DNA of 7,302 nucleotides from Thermococci archaeon (lineage in GTDB: Archaea; Methanobacteriota_B; Thermococci; Thermococcales; Thermococcaceae), in assembly GCA_003663535.1 (NCBI GenBank), contig QMUE01000054.1, positions 1-7,302 on the forward strand, read 5' to 3'. Positions 1 to 4,572 of the stretch are shown piece after piece. Position numbers and translations under genes: made by a program. Numbering within the stretch: the stretch's first letter is position 1; every line of letters begins with the position of its first letter. The notes under the pieces were generated by a model that ran no database searches, was not told the origin of the DNA, and was given only the letters and a program-made list of their open reading frames with translations.

Positions 1-16
1 ATCTACCAAATCCCAT
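1..16 (-). CDS. Start of an unidentified protein, cut by window edge
   Basis: Only five codons are visible, reading MGFGR, before the gene runs out of the left edge. The start is well supported: an ATG is preceded by GGAGG (24-28 on the plus strand) with a 7-nt spacer, and a good TATA element lies about 80 bp upstream. The product cannot be identified from five residues. The gene follows a peptide-type solute-binding protein on the same strand, and permeases of that transporter class begin with short polar stretches of this kind, so a permease is a reasonable guess but no more. It has its own promoter and is separated from the binding-protein gene by an insertion-sequence remnant. Confidence 0.6.
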
Positions 17-93
17 CAAGTTCCCTCCTTTACCTTTATTGTACTGGGGGACTCATTTTTGATCATCATCTTTTTCTGTTCTGTAAAACTTTC

Positions 94-111
94 TTTAAAT
101 ACTTTTTGGAA
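94..111 (-). promoter_or_regulatory. BRE/TATA promoter of the gene at the left edge
   Basis: On the minus strand the sequence reads CCAAAAAG followed by TATTTAAAG, a good match to an archaeal BRE plus TATA box. Transcription would be expected to begin about 25 bp downstream, near 70-75, giving a leader of roughly 55 nt before the ATG at 16. No obvious operator is seen in this leader. Confidence 0.55.
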
Positions 112-206
112 CTACAACCACGAGCACCAGCATAACTAAGTATCATAATGAAGGGGGTTTTCCTACGGATTTTTAGTGTAATTTTGTCAAATTTCAATTT
201 AATTCT
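112..206. other. Gene-free stretch beyond the tnpB remnant
   Basis: This stretch lies directly 3' of the tnpB remnant in its reading direction. In IS200/IS605 elements that position holds the right end of the element and the 3' part of the guide RNA (omega RNA). No clear hairpin end or target motif could be identified by eye, so its origin from the element is an inference from position only. Confidence 0.25.
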
Positions 207-539
207 TTATTTTTTCACTGTTATTACCCCATAGGATTTGTTCTTCATCGACCCGTCATCAACGAAAGCCTCAAAACCTTCAACCCTTTCGGGGAACTCA
301 TAACCCCCAACAGCAATAAAATCCCTATCCTCAATAAACCCACAGGAGGAACACTTCATTAATCCCCTCTTGGAGTATTAACCAACCCCACGTGTGGGGC
401 AAACTCAGGAAGAATTCCTCGGATTAATGTAAACAACAGGAACACTAAACCGCTTCGCCTTGTACTCAATTAACCTTTGTAATTCACGAGCATTCGTTGA
501 AATTAGATTAAAAACTACTCTTGTTTTATTGTGAGACAT
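207..539 (-). pseudogene. tnpB: Decayed tnpB (IS200/IS605 OrfB) C-terminal remnant
   Basis: The minus strand, read in one frame, gives a recognisable TnpB C-terminus: NARELQRLIEYKAKRF, then VPVVYINPRNSS, then a zinc finger, then EDRDFIAV. TnpB is the RNA-guided nuclease carried by IS200/IS605 and IS607 elements; this part normally holds the end of the RuvC-like domain and its inserted four-cysteine finger. The copy is dead. An in-frame TGA (405-407) follows NSS, a TAA (378-380) sits inside the finger, and the second cysteine of the first CxxC is replaced by Arg (CPTR instead of CPxC), while the second pair (CSSC) is intact. The reading frame ends at TAA 207-209. The N-terminal two thirds, including the first RuvC aspartate, are absent, and no tnpA is visible. 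The first 44 codons from ATG 539 remain open and have a GAGGTG in front. Confidence 0.82.
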
Positions 540-596
540 TTAGCACCTCATAAAATCAAACAAATACTCCCAAAAGACATTCCAACAGTAATGCTA

Positions 597-630
597 CAAA
601 ATGAGAAAAATTTTAAAGGAAAAAAGAAGA
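597..630 (-). terminator. T-rich terminator of the solute-binding protein gene
   Basis: Immediately after the stop codon at 638, the minus strand carries runs of six T (620-625), four T (611-614) and five T (606-610) with little G or C between them and no stable hairpin. Oligo-T tracts of this kind are the usual intrinsic terminators of archaeal RNA polymerase. Confidence 0.55.
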
Positions 631-637
631 TGAAAGT

Positions 638-3043
638 TCACTTCCTCTTTCTGAGAAGGAGCGGGATAACTGCAAGGGCCACGATTGCCGCTGGACCGCA
701 GATTCCTCCCTCAGTTGTTGTTTCGGTGGTGCTTGTTGTTTCAGTAGTACTTGTAGTTTCGGTGGTGCTTGTTGTCTCAGTAGTACTGGTTGTTGGCTTG
801 GCACTCCTGAGAGACCAGGATGCGGCAAGGCCTGCAACTGGGTCAACGAGGTCAATCTTAACTCTCTTGTTCACAGCGTAGAACTCCCAGTTCTCGTAGG
901 TGAAAACTCTATAGCTTTCGTAGATACCGATTGCAGTGCCGAGCCTGTTGAAGTCCCAATACTTGTCCTCATTATCCATCTTCACACCCTTGTTTTCACC
1001 AGCGTATATAACAACGGCAAAGTCGTCAGCAGTCCAGTCAAGAAGTGGTTGGATTTTATCAGTAGTAGTGTAGTAATCCAGTCCAAGAGCGTCAATACCT
1101 TTTTGAATGTCTCCATTACCGAGGTACTTAAGGACTTCCTCGAGTGTGATCCTCTCAGTGTTCTCTGGGCTCCACTTCCAGCCGACAAGACCGGGAGCAT
1201 ACCAGATGCTTGAGTAGTATTGGATGATTCTGCTTATTGAGAATTTGACGTTAGTTGAGGATACCCAACCTTCAGTGTAGAAGTTCCACTGGTAGGAGCT
1301 TGGGTCACTGGTGTAGACCATTCCTGAAGCAGTTCTTCTATCCACAATGTTGGCTTCTGCTTCGATACCTGCCTTTGGTAGAATTTCATTGACTACATAT
1401 AGAGCAATGTCTTTTCTTTCGTCCTCGCTACGACCGAGACCAATGATCTTCACGGGTTCGCCCTCGAAGTACCACTTGCCATCAACCTTTTCGAGTTTGT
1501 ACCCCATCTCAGCGAGCTCTTGGGCGGCCTCTTGCATTCCTTCCTCAATCAGTTGAAGTGCGAACGCTTCATCGGGTTGTTCAGAGAGATCGTAAGCTTC
1601 GACAACTGATTGAACGTAATTGTAACCAGTCTCACTGGAGACCCATGGAGTGAACATTGCACCAGCGCTACCTTGGTGGATGTTCTGAGCGATGTGTGCT
1701 CTACTTATGAGATATTGGAGACCAAATCTAACTTTCCTGACGGCAAACGGGTTGAAGTACTTCTCGTCACCGACGGTGATCACGTACGGGTTGTCTGGGT
1801 CGTGAACTGGGTTGAAGACGAGATCACCAAAGGCGGAAGTACTCTTGTAAAGGTCAATACTATTCTTTTGCTCTTCGCTGAGCCCGGTGAACCTGTAAGC
1901 TGGGAAGGGGTACCAGAGGACGTCGTAAGTGCCCTTGGCAACCTCGAGAATAGCAGTGTCTGGGTTCTGGAGACCATAAATTTCAATGGTTTCAAAGTAG
2001 GGGTCAGCCTCGTATCCCGGCTCTGGAAAGGCCGGGACAGTCCACTTGTCGAACTTTTCGAGCTTTACGTAGAGGTTCTCTGGCTGGTAATCCGCTACGT
2101 AGTATGGGCCTTGACCAATGACAGCGTGACCGTACTGGTCAATAAAGTTAGCTATGGAGTCATAAACAGCCTTGGCAGCATTCTCATCCTCAATGTATGG
2201 CTTGAGGTATTCGGGGATTGGTTTGTTATTCTTAACTTGAAGGAGAGACTCTTTTATGGCTTGGGCATGGTGTGGGTTGATCTGGTCCAGTTGCTCAATA
2301 GTTTCAGTGGACTCACTCCAAGAGTACTTCTCGTTGTAGGCGACGAGCTCGCTCATCGCGTACCAGAGTTGCCATGGTGTTCCAGTGAATGGAACAACAT
2401 AAGCGGCAGTCATTATTTCACTTGCAGGGAAGTAGTAGTTGTGGTAGACTTCAAAAATCATCCTATCGTCGGTCTGCTCGACGAGCTTTAAACCGAGAAT
2501 GGTGTTCATGAAGTCACCAATCCAGTCGGCTTCGCTGGCGTCGTAGTATGGGTCGTCATCGCCGTCTTGGTTGATCCACTCCCATTCAAATGCAAAGCTG
2601 TACATGACGTCGGCGGCACTGACTTTGTGGCCATCGTGGAAGTATGGTCTGTCGCACTCGATCTTGGCGTAAGTAGTTGCAGTTTCACCAGCGTGAGCTG
2701 CTTGCCAAGTGTCGGTTGTTGAGTTGAATATGACTGCATCATTTGGCACGGTTACGTCCTTCTTGTATTCAACTACGTGACAGTGGTAGGGGGCAGGAAC
2801 TCCCTCAGTACTGTAGGGGAAGCCACTGTCAAAAACTAAGTCGGCAATTCTCCTTGAATAAGTGTCGCTGTAACCGTTGGAGCTTGGGTTCCAGACGCCC
2901 ATGAAGAGGGCGCCAGTTGAGGAGTATATAACAGTCTTTAGGACTTTATCATTATCTGCTGCAGCAACTGGTTTAGCTACTGGAGCTGCTATTAAACTAA
3001 ACAACAACAAAATTGCAACAAACATTCCAAATGTTTTCTTCAT
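638..3043 (-). CDS. ABC transporter family 5 substrate-binding protein, CGP-CTERM
   Basis: An 801-residue extracytoplasmic solute-binding protein of the peptide/oligosaccharide class (SBP family 5, DppA/OppA/CbtA-like), which would deliver a peptide or oligosaccharide to an ABC importer. Residues 1-29 are a signal peptide (MKK, hydrophobic core, cleavage near AAA). The family is indicated by the lobe I segment FHDGHKVSAADVMYSF, by GQGPYYVADYQPENLYVKL and by KGTYDVLWYPFPAYRF. Near the C-terminus four TTSTTE repeats (about 751-774) form a probably glycosylated spacer, followed by CGPAAIVALAVIPLLLRKRK, a CGP-CTERM signal: CGP, a membrane segment, then basic residues. The protein is therefore expected to be anchored at its C-terminus. 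The ATG has GGAGG 9 nt upstream. The length is normal to long for archaeal family members, and the gene looks intact. No permease or ATPase gene is adjacent in the window. Substrate cannot be read from sequence; in Thermococcales related proteins bind either peptides or cello-oligosaccharides. Confidence 0.92.
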   Translation of the reverse strand: MKKTFGMFVAILLLFSLIAAPVAKPVAAADNDKVLKTVIYSSTGALFMGVWNPSSNGYSDTYSRRIADLVFDSGFPYSTEGVPAPYHCHVVEYKKDVTVPNDAVIFNSTTDTWQAAHAGETATTYAKIECDRPYFHDGHKVSAADVMYSFAFEWEWINQDGDDDPYYDASEADWIGDFMNTILGLKLVEQTDDRMIFEVYHNYYFPASEIMTAAYVVPFTGTPWQLWYAMSELVAYNEKYSWSESTETIEQLDQINPHHAQAIKESLLQVKNNKPIPEYLKPYIEDENAAKAVYDSIANFIDQYGHAVIGQGPYYVADYQPENLYVKLEKFDKWTVPAFPEPGYEADPYFETIEIYGLQNPDTAILEVAKGTYDVLWYPFPAYRFTGLSEEQKNSIDLYKSTSAFGDLVFNPVHDPDNPYVITVGDEKYFNPFAVRKVRFGLQYLISRAHIAQNIHQGSAGAMFTPWVSSETGYNYVQSVVEAYDLSEQPDEAFALQLIEEGMQEAAQELAEMGYKLEKVDGKWYFEGEPVKIIGLGRSEDERKDIALYVVNEILPKAGIEAEANIVDRRTASGMVYTSDPSSYQWNFYTEGWVSSTNVKFSISRIIQYYSSIWYAPGLVGWKWSPENTERITLEEVLKYLGNGDIQKGIDALGLDYYTTTDKIQPLLDWTADDFAVVIYAGENKGVKMDNEDKYWDFNRLGTAIGIYESYRVFTYENWEFYAVNKRVKIDLVDPVAGLAASWSLRSAKPTTSTTETTSTTETTSTTETTSTTETTTEGGICGPAAIVALAVIPLLLRKRK
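717..788 (-). repeat. Four 18-bp tandem repeats encoding TTSTTE
   Basis: Four units (717-734, 735-752, 753-770, 771-788) encode the Thr-rich linker. Units 1 and 3 differ at one base and units 2 and 4 at two, while neighbouring units differ at three or more, mostly at third codon positions. The array therefore has a 36-bp higher-order period (A-B-A-B), which suggests duplication of a two-unit block. A six-base partial unit follows at 789-794. Confidence 0.9.
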
Positions 3044-3052
3044 TCACTTCGG

Positions 3053-3057
3053 CCTCC
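3053..3057 (-). promoter_or_regulatory. Ribosome binding site of the solute-binding protein
   Basis: The minus strand reads TAAGGAGGCC, with GGAGG placed 9 nt before the ATG at 3043. It supports that ATG as the start, in agreement with the signal peptide that begins there. Confidence 0.75.
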
Positions 3058-3080
3058 TTACATTTTTTCTTCAATATTGC

Positions 3081-3131
3081 ATGCCTTAGTGTATAATGGC
3101 ATAAGAATATACATCAAAAGACCTATTTAAG
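3081..3131 (-). promoter_or_regulatory. Probable promoter and operator of the solute-binding protein
   Basis: On the minus strand TTAAATAG (3123-3130) is the best TATA candidate, placing the start of transcription near 3100 and a leader of about 55 nt. The predicted start lies in an inverted repeat ATGCC-N12-GGCAT (3081-3102), a plausible operator position. The BRE upstream of the TATA is weak, which would suit a regulated promoter. The word AGGTCTT overlapping the TATA box recurs further upstream. Confidence 0.4.
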
Positions 3132-3453
3132 AGTTACGTTTCTGTAAAACTAGGCCTACTCACAATGGCTCAGAATAAGACCTAAAGAAAAATTTTGGTC
3201 TTGGTGCACTTTAAATTGATTTTGTGATGTAAATAACCTTGTGGGAGTTAATACTGGGGACATGATTAGGTATAATTGATATAATAGGTTTTAAAAAACT
3301 GTAGAAATCAGAAAAAAGCGTTTGGGCCCTGTTTAAATATTTAAATCTCAGCTTTTTGGAGTTTAACTTGACAAAGATCTGATAAAACTGTGACATATTG
3401 TCAGATTGATTTTCTGTTGCAATGGGCTTTTTGGATTTTTGACAAAAAATAAA
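3132..3453. other. AT-rich intergenic region without a convincing gene
   Basis: About 320 bp with no reading frame that carries start signals. It contains an imperfect hairpin with AAGACC/GGTCTT arms (3177-3202), a perfect 14-bp palindrome TTTAAATATTTAAA (3332-3345), and an inverted repeat TGACA-TAT-TGTCA (3391-3403) nested inside ATCTGA/TCAGAT (3377-3406). These may be regulatory for the genes on either side or mark a small untranslated transcript; nothing further is supported. Confidence 0.5.
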
Positions 3454-3496
3454 GCGAAAACCTAATTTAGTTGGAAGTAGGGTTGAAAACGGTGAT
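3454..3496 (+). promoter_or_regulatory. Promoter and ribosome binding site leading to ATG 3501
   Basis: CGAAAAC (3455-3461) resembles a BRE and is followed by TAATTTAG (3463-3470), a weak TATA element. Transcription would start near 3490. GGTGAT (3491-3496) lies four bases before an ATG at 3501. These signals agree with each other, but the ATG opens a frame of only nine codons, not the frame of the gene that follows. Confidence 0.4.
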
Positions 3497-3504
3497 ATCT
3501 ATGA

Positions 3505-3840
3505 GGAGGGAGTGGGAAACCAATCAATAAAGGAAAGGAAATAAACTATTCTGAAATCGAAATTTTAGGTGAAATTTTAAGAGAAGGGATATATTGGGCC
3601 TATATGGGTCGACCATTTGAAGTGTTGCCGTTTCTGAGTGGCAAACTTTTGAGCAGGATACCAAAATCTAACGGAAGTTACGGAGATGCAAGGATGCAGA
3701 TGGAAAGAGTACTAAAAGAGCTTGAAGCACTCTATAAGCAGATCAGCCTATCTGACATAGTAGATGAAAAACAAATAGAGGAAGTTTTAGCCTATAAACA
3801 AAAATTTGCGGAACTTTTGGTGTTTGGGGAAGATTTATAA
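3505..3840 (+). CDS. Small protein of unknown function, start unclear or frameshifted
   Basis: The family is not recognised. From the first in-frame ATG (3604) the product is 78 residues: a basic segment (PFLSGKLLSRIPKSNGSYGDAR) and then a charged, helical C-terminal half (about 27-78, rich in Leu, Glu and Lys). The same frame is open back to 3505, and the upstream part (INYSEIEILGEILREGIYWAY) also looks coding, but has no ATG, GTG or TTG. ATG 3604 has no ribosome binding site at proper distance. The good signals, GGTGAT and ATG at 3501, open frame 3 and stop at TAA 3528-3530; a +1 shift there would join them to this frame and give about 112 residues. The gene may thus be a recent frameshift, a sequencing error, or a case of an unusual start. 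Its last codons contain the TATA box of the guide RNA downstream. It could act as a small cytosolic helical protein; no transmembrane segment is seen. Confidence 0.55.
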   Translation, partial: GGSGKPINKGKEINYSEIEILGEILREGIYWAYMGRPFEVLPFLSGKLLSRIPKSNGSYGDARMQMERVLKELEALYKQISLSDIVDEKQIEEVLAYKQKFAELLVFGEDL

Positions 3841-3841
3841 G
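3834..3841 (+). promoter_or_regulatory. TATA box of the C/D box guide RNA
   Basis: TTTATAAG overlaps the stop codon of the preceding small gene. Its centre lies about 26 bp before the predicted 5' end of the guide RNA (3862-3864), the normal archaeal spacing. This makes an own promoter for the RNA likely. Confidence 0.6.
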
Positions 3842-3862
3842 TCTTTTTCTTTATTCTTTGTA

Positions 3863-3917
3863 GGGATGATGAGGGAGATTTCGTCTGAGAGATGAGGAGA
3901 CTCGCATGGTCTGACCC
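3863..3917 (+). ncRNA. C/D box sRNA guiding 2'-O-methylation of rRNA
   Basis: All elements of an archaeal double-guide C/D box RNA are present in order: box C ATGATGA (3866-3872), a 12-nt guide (3873-3884), box D' CTGA (3885-3888), a 3-nt spacer, a slightly degenerate box C' ATGAGGA (3892-3898), a second 12-nt guide (3899-3910) and box D CTGA (3911-3914). A GGG/CCC terminal stem (3863-3865 with 3915-3917) closes the RNA. Such RNAs assemble with L7Ae, Nop5 and fibrillarin and direct methylation of the base paired five positions before box D or D'. The D guide, GACTCGCATGGT, is complementary to GCCAUGCGAGUC near the 5' end of Thermococcales 16S rRNA (from memory) with a single G-U pair, which predicts methylation of U52 in local numbering (about E. 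coli U56). The target of the D' guide GGGAGATTTCGT is not recognised. The RNA sits in the gap between two same-strand transcription units. Confidence 0.88.
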
Positions 3918-3918
3918 T

Positions 3919-3934
3919 CGAAAGTTTTATAAAT
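3919..3934 (+). promoter_or_regulatory. Promoter of the zinc-ribbon / aEF-1beta operon
   Basis: CGAAAG (BRE-like, 3919-3924) is followed by TTTATAAAT (3926-3934), a near-ideal Thermococcales promoter. It begins two bases after the closing stem of the guide RNA. Transcription should start near 3955, giving a leader of about 47 nt. Confidence 0.7.
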
Positions 3935-3987
3935 GCACTTCCTTTACACCGTTAAGAATCACGATAATAAAAAACCTCATTTCTAAA

Positions 3988-3994
3988 GGAGGTG
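3988..3994 (+). promoter_or_regulatory. Strong ribosome binding site of the zinc-ribbon gene
   Basis: GGAGGTG stands 7 nt before the ATG at 4002 and pairs almost fully with the 16S anti-Shine-Dalgarno end. It fixes the start of a gene that is otherwise easy to miss because it is short. Confidence 0.85.
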
Positions 3995-4001
3995 GTTTGA
4001 A

Positions 4002-4175
4002 ATGACAGAGAGTATACCCGTATGTACAACATGTGGAAAGGAAATAACACCGAGAGAACACGCTACCCACTTCATATGTCCGAACTGTGGGGAAGAAGTA
4101 ATATGGAGATGTGAAAGTTGCCGTGTCCTTGGGGTAACCTACAAGTGCCCCAAGTGTGGATGGGAAGGACCTTGA
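4002..4175 (+). CDS. Small zinc-ribbon protein, COG2888 / HVO_2753 type
   Basis: A 57-residue protein with four CxxC pairs: C8/C11, C26/C29, C37/C40 and C49/C52, enough for two zinc sites. It also has H20 and H23, and a conserved-looking end [10 protein letters not shown]. This matches the archaeal family of tiny zinc-ribbon proteins annotated as predicted RNA-binding proteins with a role in translation; the Haloferax member HVO_2753 folds around zinc and is needed for swarming and biofilm formation. The family commonly sits just upstream of the aEF-1beta gene, as here: the stop codon is part of the GAGGTGA ribosome binding site of the next gene, only 11 nt away, so the two are surely cotranscribed and probably translationally coupled. 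The precise molecular role is not established. Confidence 0.93.
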   Translation: MTESIPVCTTCGKEITPREHATHFICPNCGEEVIWRCESCRVLGVTYKCPKCGWEGP

Positions 4176-4186
4176 GGTGAATAAAA

Positions 4187-4474
4187 ATGAGCGATTTCAA
4201 TTTGGTTGGAGTTATTAAGGTCATGCCTACCGACCCAGAGGTAAATCTTGACGAGCTTGAAGCAGCGGTTAAAAAAGTACTCGAGGAGAAATTTGAAGGT
4301 AAATATGGGATATCCAAGGTTGACAGGGAGCCAATAGCTTTCGGATTGGTTGCACTTAAGGCCTATGTGCTTGGAAAAGACGCTGAGGGATATTCCTTTG
4401 ACGAAGTTGCAGATGCTTTTAGAGAAGTAGAAAACGTGGAAAGTGCAGAGGTTGAAGCAGTGTCAAGATTTTGA
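4187..4474 (+). CDS. ef1b: Archaeal elongation factor 1-beta (aEF-1beta)
   Basis: This 95-residue protein is the guanine nucleotide exchange factor for aEF-1alpha: it recharges the tRNA-delivering GTPase by promoting GDP release, in the cytosol. The length and layout are those of the archaeal family, which corresponds to the C-terminal exchange domain of eukaryotic eEF1B: a first strand LVGVIKVMPTDPEVNLDELE, a helix, the core GISKVDREPIAFGLVALKAYV, and a C-terminal VENVESAEVEAVSRF strand, consistent with a ferredoxin-like fold. The ATG is preceded by GAGGTGA (4174-4180) at 6 nt, overlapping the stop of the zinc-ribbon gene. The gene is complete, with no odd features. Confidence 0.96.
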   Translation: MSDFNLVGVIKVMPTDPEVNLDELEAAVKKVLEEKFEGKYGISKVDREPIAFGLVALKAYVLGKDAEGYSFDEVADAFREVENVESAEVEAVSRF

Positions 4475-4484
4475 TCTTCAAAAC

Positions 4485-4497
4485 TTTTTAAATTTTT
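4485..4497 (+). terminator. T-run terminator of the aEF-1beta operon
   Basis: Two runs of five T (4485-4489 and 4493-4497) separated by AAA follow the stop codon by about 10 nt. This is the usual archaeal intrinsic termination signal, without hairpin. Confidence 0.6.
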
Positions 4498-4505
4498 AAA
4501 TGTTC

Positions 4506-4547
4506 TCTATATATAGAATATCTTTCTGAATCGAGTCATTATCAGAA
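4506..4547. repeat. Palindrome and inverted repeat between convergent genes
   Basis: TCTATATATAGA (4506-4517) is a perfect 12-bp palindrome. TTCTGA (4524-4529) and TCAGAA (4542-4547) form an inverted repeat with a 12-nt spacer. Both lie between the convergent aEF-1beta and TPR genes and could form weak 3' end hairpins for either transcript. Confidence 0.5.
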
Positions 4548-4566
4548 TTTAAAATAGTTAAAAGAA
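4548..4566 (-). terminator. Possible terminator of the TPR gene
   Basis: On the minus strand, TTCTTTTAACTATTTTAAA follows the stop codon. The T runs are only four bases long, so this is a weaker candidate than the one facing it. Confidence 0.3.
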
Positions 4567-4572
4567 GGGGTT

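Noticed and set aside
35..75. Second possible C/D box RNA on the minus strand, from an ATGATGA word near 67
   Set aside because: No CTGA box follows at guide distance (about 12 nt) or further along, and there is no terminal stem, so box C alone is a chance match in a leader.
540..600. Possible trace of the TnpB N-terminal RuvC motif (a VGMSFG-like stretch on the minus strand)
   Set aside because: It is only six to ten residues long, lacks the key aspartate and lies in a different frame from the remnant, so similarity is likely chance.
1610..2491. Long plus-strand open frame opposite the solute-binding protein gene
   Set aside because: It is a shadow of the well-supported gene on the other strand and carries no start signals or family motifs of its own.
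3211..3396. 61-codon open frame on the minus strand in the intergenic region
   Set aside because: It has no ribosome binding site before its ATG, a composition rich in Phe, Ile, Lys and Ser as expected from AT-rich noncoding DNA, and no recognisable motif.
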